Shown piece after piece: positions 55,336-64,000 of a DNA stretch of 64,000 bases. Below the pieces are notes generated by a model. That model saw only the letters and a program-made list of their open reading frames with translations. It had not been told where the DNA came from and searched no databases. Numbering within the stretch: position 1 is the first letter of the stretch; each line of letters begins with the position of its first letter. Position numbers and translations under genes: made by a program. Where the stretch lies: positions 186,001 to 250,000 of the forward strand of contig NW_022985071.1 in NCBI RefSeq assembly GCF_010015585.1. The letters are read 5' to 3'. Source of the DNA: Eremomyces bilateralis CBS 781.70 (Eukaryota; Ascomycota; Dothideomycetes; Eremomycetales; Eremomycetaceae).

Positions 55336-57733
55336 ATGAGTGCTTCGATTTTCGATATACAGAGAGAACGTGAGTCATTCGCGGACGGAGTCGAAGGTGT
55401 CGACTAATGGATTGCCAGTTATTCTCGACACCATCCGAAAGAATGCACCGGGAGAGGTAGTTCTCGCCATCCCCCCTCGATCCGAGATGCTAGCTGCTGA
55501 ACGTCACATAGTGGAAAGTCCTCATCCTCGATCAGACCAGCCGGAAGCTGGTCGAGAACGTCGTCAATGAGGACGACATCATCAAAGAAAATGTCTTGAG
55601 TATGCTTGTTGGCTCTGTATTCATGGACGGATCTGATCCGGCGTAGAAATCGAAGACATCGAGGCGCGACGCCAGTCCGACCCTGAGAGCGATGTTATAT
55701 ATATCCTTACCCCCGAGCAGCACATTGTGGACTGTCTTATGGCGGACCTGGAGAAGAGGAGGTACCGGAGAACATTCCTAGTATGGACATCAAGTCAGTG
55801 TGGATGCTCGTACCGACATCGTCAATTGCTCACGAATAGCAGTATTGCCGCCAGAGCAGAGACAGCGTATCGATCGCTCGAGCTCAGGACGAGATCAGAT
55901 TGCCAAACTTGGGATCACGCATCTGGATTTCTATCCTCGAGAGTCACATCTCGTCACATTCCGAGATCCATGGAGCTTTCCGATCCTATATCATCCGAGG
56001 TGCAGCAATTTGGTCCAGAAACACATCTCGGACCTGGCTCAAAAGGTATGATCATGACATTCTTCTCGTTATTATATGCTGACAGTGCTTAAGATTGTCG
56101 GGATCTGTATTGCCCTAGGAGAATACCCTACGATCCGCTACTACAAACCGAAGGATCCCCTCCCTTCGCACGAGGCGCATGTTCTCAGCGACTTCATCGC
56201 CCAAGCGGTCCAAGATGAGATCGATATGTATCGTAAATACCACCAGGACAGCTTTCCACCGGCCACCACTCGTCCCAAAGGCGCACTGTATATCCTCGAC
56301 CGGTCGATGGATCTGTTCTCGCCGTTCCTCCACGAATTCACCTACCAAGCCATGGCGCACGACCTGCTGCCGATCCGCGACGGCGATAAAGTCACGTTCC
56401 GCACACTGATCAACGAAGGGCGACCGGATGCGGAAGAGAAAGAGATGGAGATCGGGGAGAAGGATCAGCTCTGGGTGGAGAACCGGCATCGGCACATGCG
56501 GGACACGCTGGAGAAGCTGATGAGCGATTTCAAGAAGTTCTTAAAGGAGAACCCGCATTTTGCGAATAGCGGCAACGCGAGCAGCCTGAATGCGATCAAG
56601 GATATGCTTGCGGGGCTTCCGCAGTTCCAGGAAATGAAAGATGCGTATACGCTTCACATTAATATGGCCGAGGGCTGCATGGAAATCTTCCAGAAGCACA
56701 AGCTGCCGGAGATCGCGCTCCTAGAACAGGTACGCATCCTTCGAACATTTCTAAGCTCCACACTGATCGTCGTAGACACTCGCAACCGGACTCGACGAAG
56801 ACTATCGCAAACCCAAAGGCCTTGCCGACCAACTCGTCCGCATCGTCGACGAAGCGGACGTCACCCCCGCAGATCGCCTCCGCCTCCTCGCCCTCTTCTC
56901 CATCTACCAAGACGGTCTCATACCCGCCGACCGCAACCGCCTCTTCGCGCACGCCGCCCTCCCTCCTTCCGATGAATCCATCCTCCTCAACCTCTCCCTC
57001 CTCGGCGCCCGTAGCGACCGGCCCCTCGGCACCAAACGCCCCCCCCGCCCGCCAACCCGCCCTTCGCGCTCTCCTCGACGCCCACGTCACCGGCTCCCTT
57101 GACCCCCTCACCTTTCCTTTCGCCAAGCCCCACGAAGCCAACGAGTTCCACGCCCTCACCCAGGAGAACGCCTCCAGCGCCTCCCTCCGCACCACCGAGC
57201 GCGCAAAGCCCACCTGGGCACGCAGCCGCCTCAACTCCGTCGAGCCGCGTCAGCGCGTCGTGGTGTTTATCGCGGGGGGGGCGACGTTCAGCGAGGCGCG
57301 TGCGTGCTACGAGGTGTCGCGTGCGACCGGGCGCGACGTGTATCTTGCGACTAGCCACATGCTCACCCCCGCGCTGTTTCTGAGGCAGTTGGGGGATCTG
57401 TCAAGGGATCGGGCGCAGTTGCGGATCCCGGCGTTGATGCCGCGGCCGAAGGCGCCGGCGCATTTGTTTGAGGAAAGGCCGGCGGTGGGGTCGACGCCGT
57501 CGGGGGGAAGTGGGAGGTCGGGGAGGCCGGTGGGGATGGCGGGAGGGCCAGGACAGGGGTTGCCGATTAGGCCGGGGGCCAGTCGGTCGGTGACGGAGGA
57601 GAGCCAGGCGCCGTCGTCGTCGGCTACTTCGCAGAATGGAGGGGGGAATGAGCGGAATGAGCGGAATGGGGGGAAGTTGACGAAGGATCCGGATCGGAAG
57701 AAGAAGAAGCTCCATTTCTTGTCGAAGAAATAA
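55336..57733 (+). CDS. SEC1: Sec1/Munc18 exocytosis protein, with a frame break
   Basis: Seven exons: 55336-55369, 55419-55456, 55512-55599, 55647-55793, 55840-56045, 56094-56729 and 56776-57733. The introns are 46 to 55 nt. The frame is continuous through the first six exons (SASIFDIQRELILDTIRK, EWKVLILDQTSRKLVENVV, LYILDRSMDLFSPFLHEFTY). Exon 7 starts in frame (TLATGLDEDYRKPKG) but hits a stop near 57102 unless one base is skipped around a run of eight C at 57039-57046. Beyond it, family sequence resumes in the next frame (KPTWARSRLNSVEPRQRVVV, FIAGGATFSEARACYEVS, TSHMLTPALFLRQLGDL) to TAA at 57733. Sec1 binds SNARE complexes at sites of exocytosis. The break may be a homopolymer sequencing error. 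Confidence 0.88.
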
Positions 57734-58043
57734 GTGGAGGGAGGGGGGATCGCTGGCGACGGTGTCTAGGATGGCATTGGATCGCGTGTCTCGTAATGGA
57801 AATGTGATGCGGCACTTATTTATGATGCGGGACGTGACACCGGATAGCCGAATGTATGTCGGGTAGAAGTGCATATTTCACGAAATTTGTTTTCATTGTA
57901 ACGATATCTGAGGATGTTCTCAACCGTACTTCATCCACCGTCTCAGAAAATCGGTATCATTTCTTAGGAAATCTGCATTCACTCTACAGTGATGTCACCA
58001 TCCCTCCGCCCACAGCTCCATCACAACATCCTCCCACATTCTC
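57734..58043. other. convergent intergenic, 3' regions
   Basis: 310 bp between sec1 (plus) and the thioredoxin gene (minus). Nothing is recognised beyond expected 3' ends. Confidence 0.5.
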
Positions 58044-58588
58044 TCACGCCGTTGCCCCCTCCCCATACCCCTTCTGAATCGCCGCCTCCAACGCCTTCGG
58101 ATTCGCGCCCAACACACTGCCAATATTCTCCCCGTTCTTGAACAGCAGAAACGTCGGCATGGCGCGGATGCCCAGCTCGAGGGCGACGTCGGGGACCTCG
58201 TCGACGTCGAGCTTGTAAAAGCGAGCCTCGGGGTAGGCGTCGGAGAACTTCACGACGGTGGGGGCGATCACTTTGCAGGGGCCGCACCAGGTGGCGAAGC
58301 AGTCGAGGACGATGAGGCGGTTAGTTTCGGCGAGGGCTTCGTCCCAGTCGGATTTCCTAGGTGAGGTTAGAGGTGAGTTTTGGGGGGTGAGAATGGGGGT
58401 GATGCTTACTTGGCGAGGTTGTGGACTCCTTGCTTGGTTTCAGACATGGTGAAAAATCGGGGATGGGATAGAGGTTTAGAGAGGTGTTGGATCGTGAGGA
58501 AGGATGGACGTTTGCTGGTTGCAGAGGCTGTTCGGGAGGCAGCGATTAGCGTTCGTCGGATGGCGATGGTGGAGATGGCGGAGTACAT
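58044..58588 (-). CDS. thioredoxin with mitochondrial-type N-terminal extension
   Basis: Two exons (58588-58410 and 58356-58044) give 163 aa. The intron is 53 nt (GTAAGC..CACCTAG). The active site is [13 protein letters not shown]. The conserved cis-Pro lies in [14 protein letters not shown], and the buried Asp equivalent in [10 protein letters not shown]. The first 47 residues ([20 protein letters not shown], then [14 protein letters not shown]) are basic, hydroxylated and lack acidic residues, as in mitochondrial presequences. A second in-frame ATG at 58447 ([13 protein letters not shown]) would give a plain 116-aa cytosolic thioredoxin. One gene could therefore supply both compartments. 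Confidence 0.93.
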
Positions 58589-59061
58589 GAAAGCGAGGAA
58601 GTAGATGGAAGGAGATGAGGATTGATGGTTTTATATACAAGGAGCTGGTGGCGGGGTTGTTCGTTGGGGGAGAGAGAGCTGTGTTGGTGAAGAATAGAGC
58701 TGATTACTCCTAGTGAAGATTCTAGAGGGGATGGCGGCATCGGCAAACCCTCGGAGATGGGATGTACGGATGATGTCAACCATGAAATGGGAGCATTACT
58801 TACAGTGAATAAGATGTGAGATAGCTAGTTGTTACGAGAATCTTCGTTCACGGTGATTTGGAATATTCGGTTATTACTGAACTATTAAGCCAGAGAGAAG
58901 AAATTGTATACAGATAGAGAGAGATACCAAGAGCTGCTTACAACACAGCGACGATCCAGACTCGATGACGTGACCACCCAACCGATGACAATTCCTGTAA
59001 CCAAGCCAGCGCGCAATGTTTGACAAGAAAATTCGTATTATTAAGGCAGGTATTAATCTAT
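58589..59061. other. thioredoxin upstream region
   Basis: 5' region of the thioredoxin gene on the minus strand, bounded by the foldback element. No frame is supported. Confidence 0.45.
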
Positions 59062-59478
59062 GGGAAATGCTTCATGTACATTCCTACTTTGGTTGAGTAT
59101 TACCCTTCGCATACGTACCTTTCCGCTTCGACATACATCTCAATCATGTGATGTAGGAATCTTGTGCTCTGATTGGTCAATATCGAAATAAATGGTTTAG
59201 CACGTGACTGGTGTTGACAAGTCCTTACTACGTGGGCACCCCCACCACACATTTTAGGCACGCTATACCGCCTATTTCGGGCACTCTCTACCGCCTGTAC
59301 GGCCCCGGCCACATATACATTCCATGGCGAACGGCTTACTATTTTAATCTATTATTTTCTTAAATAGGCCAATCATAGCACAAGATTCCTATATATCACG
59401 TGATTGGGATATATGTCGAAGCGAAAAGGTATGTTTGTAGATGGTAATAGGGATGTATATGTACATGAAACATTTCCC
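59062..59478. mobile_element. foldback/MITE-like element with long inverted repeats
   Basis: The left arm (59062-59185) and the right arm (59362-59478) are imperfect inverted copies of about 120 bp. Shared blocks, read inward, are GGGAAATG-TTCATGTACAT, CGCTTCGACATA, TCAATCA-GTGAT and AGGAATCTTGTGCT-TGATTGG. The loop of about 176 bp encodes no protein. The whole element is about 417 bp. There is no transposase, so it would need one in trans. The target duplication is not clear (a TA or TTA at both edges is possible). Confidence 0.72.
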
Positions 59479-59640
59479 TTAATCTATTCGCACTGAAGCC
59501 CGATCCTCATATCTCATCCCCTATATATCCAAACGAACCTGCCGTCCCAAAAAATCTGTCGTAAACTGTCCCAAAAGCAAACTCCAAACCCCTTCCCTTG
59601 CAGACCTAATGCTCGATGGTATCATTCCCGTCTCTCATCT

Positions 59641-59916
59641 CTAAGCCTGCGGCGTAAACGTCCCCTCCTCTACCCTGCTCCCCTGCCGACTCTCGTCCGA
59701 GCTATACGTCCTGGCACCGTAGTAGGTCATATACGCCTCATTGACGCTGTGATGATGCTCGCGGGCTTTGCGGGCGACGTTCTTCAGCGCGGATTTGAGG
59801 GAGGAGGTGGACTTGGTGGAACTGGCGAGGGTGGGGGTAGAGGTGGAGGGGAAGGTAGCGGTTTTGTGGTCCATGGCGTCGGGGCGGGAGAGATGTTGGA
59901 GGGTGACAGATTCCAT
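59641..59916 (-). CDS. small conserved-looking fungal protein
   Basis: A single exon of 91 aa, with ATG at 59916 and TAG at 59641-59643. The N terminus is Ser/Thr-rich (TSTPTLASSTKSTSSLKS). A basic helix follows (ALKNVARKAREHHHSVNEAY), then a Tyr-rich block (MTYYGARTYSSDES) and an acidic/Gly end. The wobble positions are GC-rich as in neighbouring genes. I do not recognise a named family. The size and composition resemble small stress- or development-induced fungal proteins, but that is only impression. Confidence 0.6.
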   Translation of the reverse strand: MESVTLQHLSRPDAMDHKTATFPSTSTPTLASSTKSTSSLKSALKNVARKAREHHHSVNEAYMTYYGARTYSSDESRQGSRVEEGTFTPQA

Positions 59917-61715
59917 TGCGAGTTTGGTTGGTTGGTTTTGTTTTAGCTGGTGGTGAGGTGGTGATGGTTGGTGGAGGTGGTTGTGTTGTGGTGGTTGATG
60001 AAGGCTTGATATAGGACTTGATATGCTTTGAAGGTTGATTGACTGATGCGATACTTTGATGCTTTGATGCTTTGATGCTCTGATGAACTGATGAACTGAT
60101 GCTCTGAAATATTATCCTACCTTTTGCCGACTTCTTCAGCCCTCTTTATACTTTTCTAGATGTCCATCCATCATGTAATATTCACACCCTTCAGAGCTGC
60201 ACATATGACACCACGTCCATGCGTTGTTGGATTGTGACTCCAAAATCTTGTCACGGCATCAATTATTAAGCTGTACCCTGCGCATCCATGGCGCATCAGG
60301 CACTGCGAAACGGCTGGAAATGCTGAAAATGCTGAAAACGGTGGTGAGAAACGTATTGGTCAGCGTCGAATTCACGATGCTGGGCGGTGGTGGGGACAGG
60401 GGGGGTGTCATTGATTGAGTGCGAAAGGCGTGGTTGTTCATGTAAGCAGGTTGACATAAAGACAATTGATTGGTGGGATGGGTGACAGGGACGGTGTCAT
60501 ATTGCAGATGGACCAGTGAAATCTCAGAGTGACGCCGCTTTGTCAGGAATTGCTCTTAGGGGACGCTAGTTGTCGTGTTGACAGTATGCATTTCACGATA
60601 ACGCGCCCTTTACTGGACGTTTGCGCTGTGATGGAGCGCATGAAGCTTGGATATACGAGCTCGTGTTGGCTGCAAGCGTGAAACGGTGTCTTAATAATGC
60701 CATTGCGACATCGCTATGATGGGCATTATTTGCAATTACATATCGGCTCTGCACCTTCCGCTAGAAGCACCTCCAGTCATGTAATACCCGTACAAAGACA
60801 GAGAACAAGGAGGAGTCCATCTTCCATCTTCCATCTTCCATCTTCCATCTTCCATCTTCCATCTTCTAGTTCATCCGTCTAGGCATTTGTCCACCCCATT
60901 GTAGCTTGTATCTAGGATTCAAGTCCATACGTCGCAATTGACTACTATGGTAATAATGTTGCAGAGATTCGCAGCCTATGATGTACCAGTACCCTCCTCG
61001 CCCATCGGCAACATGTGGCGGAGGCTGAAGCTCCGGGTTGCATACCAAGAAAATGTACGTACCTAAGATCCCCGTGCTGCAAGTTAATTTCACAAGTTTT
61101 CTATGCACTGTACATAACACATTCGAAACACCTCACCCTCATCCGCAAATATATTGGGATCTATCTTCATTTCTTATTTATCCATCATTGAATGCAATAT
61201 TGGGACATTTTAATCGCGTTGCGACTGAAGAAGGATCGTGCTGAATAGATAGGATACGTACTGTGCTTCGTAAGTCTCCTGAATCCACTCTGCCCATCTG
61301 CATACATATACCGTGGTCCCTGCATTCAATCCGTCCTTGCTAGTGAGAGCGAGCCTCTACAGTATCATTCGATCAACTTTAGGCCCGTTATTCGATGGAA
61401 GTCGATAGCAATGCCACCTCTAAGATCACCTACATTGGTGAAGCATGGCGCAAGAAATCTTAAGATACAGTTGCACGCTGAGCATTGGGAGTCGTGTGCT
61501 TAGGACTTATCGCATTTCATGTCTCCTCCTTTAGCATATCAGAATGGATTTCAAGTGTGCAAATGGGACAGTGGGAACTGAACCACTAACTATTGGACAG
61601 GATATTCACATCGATCATATTGAATGGGGTCAAAGTTGCAAGGCTGGCCTTGACGCTGGGACGCGGACTCCAAGGCGAGAAGTAAATCAAAAGAGCAAGG
61701 TCTACACGTCCGATC
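59917..61715. other. intergenic region with simple repeats
   Basis: Upstream of the small protein (minus) and of the glycosyltransferase (plus). GGT/TGG-rich sequence lies at 59930-60000. Repeats of GATGCTTT/GATGAACT lie at about 60046-60106. A run of about eight 7-mers CATCTTC lies at about 60819-60868. No other gene is supported. Confidence 0.55.
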
Positions 61716-63545
61716 ATGCGCATCCAAGCCTCAAAGCTCTTCTGGCGCTGGCTGCCCGTTCCCCTCTTCCTCACCATCCTCTTCTTCCTCGTCGTCCTGT
61801 TCAACGACCATGCCCCGGCCACCCCCCTGGACCGCGGCGACCATCCCGTCGACCGTCTGATGCGGCACGCGGACGACGAATTCGATGTCCTCACCGGAGA
61901 TGCAATGAACGGCCATAGGTCGCCGGCAGACGTCTACCGTGCGCAACGGGGACGGCATCCGCCCCCGGGCTTCGACGCGTGGCTTGCCTTTGCCAAAAAG
62001 CACAACGCGCTCATCCACGAGCGGTTTTTCGACCGCGTGTACGACGACCTGCGGCCGTTCTGGGGCGTGAAGCCGGCGAAGATCCGAGGGTTTGCCGCGG
62101 GCTTCGGGGATGCGTTGGTGGTGCGGAACGGCACGGTTACGATTCGCTCGGACGGGGTGGACCGCCCGTGGCTGGGTCCGTGGGCGGAGATGGTGCAAGA
62201 GGTGGCGGAGCATCTGCCGGACTTGGAGATGGCGATGAACGTGCTGGATGAATCGCGGGTCATCGTGCCGTGGGAGACGATCGCGGGTGCTGTGGAAAAG
62301 GAGATAGCCGGTCGCAAATCGCCCGAACAGCTCTTCGAGTCGTTGGCCTCGTACCGCACTGAGTATGATCTGACGTGGCCCGATGAGATGTCCCGAGGGG
62401 TTCTGTCGTCAAGTGCGCAGTTTGTGACCGCTGGGAAGTACTGGGATCTTGCAAAGCCCGGTTGCCACCCCGCGTCCCTGGCGCGCAACGATCCCTTTCC
62501 CAATTATTCCGGGGCCTATCCTCCTCCCACGCAATTCCTCACGCACTTGTTCAACGACTACGTCTCGAACTGGACCCGAGCCAAGGACCCCTGCTCGCAA
62601 CCTCATCTCCGATCGCGCCACGGCACCTTTATCGAACCTCTCTCCATCTCCACCACCACCGACCTCGTCCCCATCTTCGGCGGCTCCAAGCTCTCCATGA
62701 ACAACGATATCCTCCTCCCCGCCGCCATGTACTACCATGACGTCTCTCCCGGCCACGTCTACTCCAGCAGTGGCACCGAGCCTCCCTGGGCCAAAAAATC
62801 CACCAAGATGATCTGGCGGGGCGTCGCTTCCGGCGGCCGCAACCGCCACGACACCTGGCCGCACTTCCACCGCCACGGTTTCGTCTCCATGGTCAATGCC
62901 ACCGCCGCCCACCTCGTCGAGACCGGCTCCAGCACCCCCGCCCAAACCTTCCGCCAGCTCTCTCCCACCGCCCACCTCCGCATCCAACCTCTCCGCGAAG
63001 GCCGCCTTGGCCAATGGCTCCCCGCCTTCTCCGACGTCGCCTTCACCGGCCTCGAATGCTTCCCGCAGGAACCCGGTTTCGGCTGCTCTTACACCGACCC
63101 GTACTTCGCCCTCGCCACCCCGCTCCCGTTCGCGGAGATGCTCACCGCTAAATACCTCCCCGACCTCGACGGGAACTCGTACAGCGCGCGCTACCTCGAG
63201 TTCCTGCGTTCAGGGTCACTGCCCATCAAGGCGACGCTCTATAATGAATGGCACGACGGGCGGCTGGTCGCGTGGAAGCACTTTGTCCCGATGGACAACA
63301 CCTTCATCGATATCTACTCCATCATGGAGTATTTCATCGGGTATGGCGAGAAGCCGCCGCACGATCGCGCGGCGAGGAAGATCGCGACCGAGGGGAAGGA
63401 GTGGGCGGCGAAGGTGTTGAGGAAGGAGGATATGGTGCTCTATACGTTTCGGTTGTTGCTGGAGTACGCGCGACTCTGCGACGATGGGCGCGAGGAGTTG
63501 GCGTACGTTGGTGACCAGGCGGACCGTAGCGGAGCGATACGTTGA
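61716..63545 (+). CDS. GT90/CAP10-type glycosyltransferase
   Basis: A single exon of 609 aa. The start is the ATG at 61716. A type II membrane anchor lies at about residues 12-30 (WLPVPLFLTILFFLVVLF), followed by a luminal stem. The catalytic domain belongs to the CAP10/GT90 family: FGGSKLSMNNDILLPAAMYY, KMIWRGVASGGRNRHDTW, SARYLEFLRSGSLPIKATLY, EWHDGRLVAWKHFVPMDNTF and DIYSIMEYFIGYG. In yeasts, members such as Cap10 and Cxt1 transfer xylose in the Golgi and affect capsule or glycan structure. Several paralogues are usual in filamentous fungi. Substrate and sugar are unknown here. Confidence 0.92.
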   Translation: MRIQASKLFWRWLPVPLFLTILFFLVVLFNDHAPATPLDRGDHPVDRLMRHADDEFDVLTGDAMNGHRSPADVYRAQRGRHPPPGFDAWLAFAKKHNALIHERFFDRVYDDLRPFWGVKPAKIRGFAAGFGDALVVRNGTVTIRSDGVDRPWLGPWAEMVQEVAEHLPDLEMAMNVLDESRVIVPWETIAGAVEKEIAGRKSPEQLFESLASYRTEYDLTWPDEMSRGVLSSSAQFVTAGKYWDLAKPGCHPASLARNDPFPNYSGAYPPPTQFLTHLFNDYVSNWTRAKDPCSQPHLRSRHGTFIEPLSISTTTDLVPIFGGSKLSMNNDILLPAAMYYHDVSPGHVYSSSGTEPPWAKKSTKMIWRGVASGGRNRHDTWPHFHRHGFVSMVNATAAHLVETGSSTPAQTFRQLSPTAHLRIQPLREGRLGQWLPAFSDVAFTGLECFPQEPGFGCSYTDPYFALATPLPFAEMLTAKYLPDLDGNSYSARYLEFLRSGSLPIKATLYNEWHDGRLVAWKHFVPMDNTFIDIYSIMEYFIGYGEKPPHDRAARKIATEGKEWAAKVLRKEDMVLYTFRLLLEYARLCDDGREELAYVGDQADRSGAIR

Positions 63546-64000
63546 TGGGTTGTTGGATAGTCCCCGGCGTCTGGGTTCTGGTGTTTCTCGCTGATCTAGA
63601 GCTCGGGCACAGGACAGGTGCCCGTTGCCATTAGACGAGCAATATCATTGATTTAGATATCAGTTTCTGCATTCCACCCCACCCGACCTTCTCCAACGCC
63701 ACGTTCACCCCCCTGTACGTCAACCAGGAGCGCGGGCGGAGAACACCGCCTCGACTTTTGTAGGTACCTAACAAAAAGTTATGTTATCTCGTCGCATTTA
63801 TTACACAGTGCACGCTACTGTTTTGCAAGGGGATCATAGCACTCGGAGGGGATGGAGTCGTTGGAACCCATGCTAGCTATCAAATGATTGATTGATGAAA
63901 TATTCCAACGAATACGAGTAGTGTACCATTAGAGGGACCGTATATCCCTAATTAAGCTCAATGCGAGGGGGTCCACATGCATCGCATGCTTAAATTCCAT
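63546..64000. other. 3' flank, window end
   Basis: Downstream of the glycosyltransferase. No coding frame, repeat or RNA gene was recognised in these last 455 bases. Confidence 0.45.

Noticed and set aside
1-64000. CRISPR arrays, tRNA and rRNA genes
   Set aside because: No regularly spaced repeats, cloverleaf-like sequence or rRNA-like blocks were seen by eye. A tRNA scan was not possible.

Overview
The window is nuclear DNA of a filamentous ascomycete (Pezizomycotina). Genes are interrupted by short GT-AG introns (46 to 172 nt, mostly 46 to 85 nt) with CTNAC-like branch sites. The gene content is typically fungal: a HET-domain protein, DUF2293 and DUF1763 proteins, a Kre9/Knh1-like wall protein, a Sec1 exocytosis protein, a Scc2/Mis4 cohesin loader, a GT90/CAP10 glycosyltransferase and an NmrA-like gene. 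I could not narrow the class. I saw no CRISPR array, operon, tRNA or rRNA.

Layout. 0-8 kb: 3' end of a PY-motif protein (+), HET protein (+), splicing factor Prp17 (-), coiled-coil protein (-). 8-10 kb: a decayed NmrA-like gene (-) and a hAT-like remnant. 10-23.5 kb: DNA polymerase kappa (+), a GPI-type surface protein (-), a Kre9-like membrane protein (+), a cytochrome P450 (+), and a membrane protein with an aspartic-protease fold that lacks both catalytic aspartates (+). 23.5-27.9 kb: a gene-poor stretch with broken coding-like blocks and a 121-bp-offset duplication whose copies differ only by transitions. 27.9-43.9 kb: hemerythrin-like protein (-), Scc2 (+), DUF2293 protein (-), DUF1763 protein (+), CCDC25/Jlp2 (-), apyrase (-). 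45-52 kb: truncated methyltransferase (+), deoxyhypusine hydroxylase (+), RPA12 (-), MFS transporter (+). 52-58.6 kb: Suv3 helicase (-), Sec1 (+), thioredoxin (-). 58.6-64 kb: a foldback/MITE-like element, a small conserved protein (-), a GT90 glycosyltransferase (+).

Most genes are unrelated housekeeping functions: splicing, cohesion, Pol I, translation-factor modification, secretion, mitochondrial RNA turnover, redox and translesion synthesis. The 12.6-23.5 kb stretch is richer in surface and secondary-metabolism-type genes. No convincing biosynthetic cluster is present.

The most unusual observation is in the CCDC25 gene. Two introns with good signals are separated by a single nucleotide, and that nucleotide completes a conserved Trp codon. 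Other points of note are a 19-nt terminal exon in RPA12, a terminal intron that splits the apparent stop codon of the DUF2293 gene, a dead aspartic protease, a one-base frame break at a C8 run in sec1, and tandem duplications between convergent genes. All exon boundaries were read by eye from splice signals and frame continuity. No alignment or transcript data were available.
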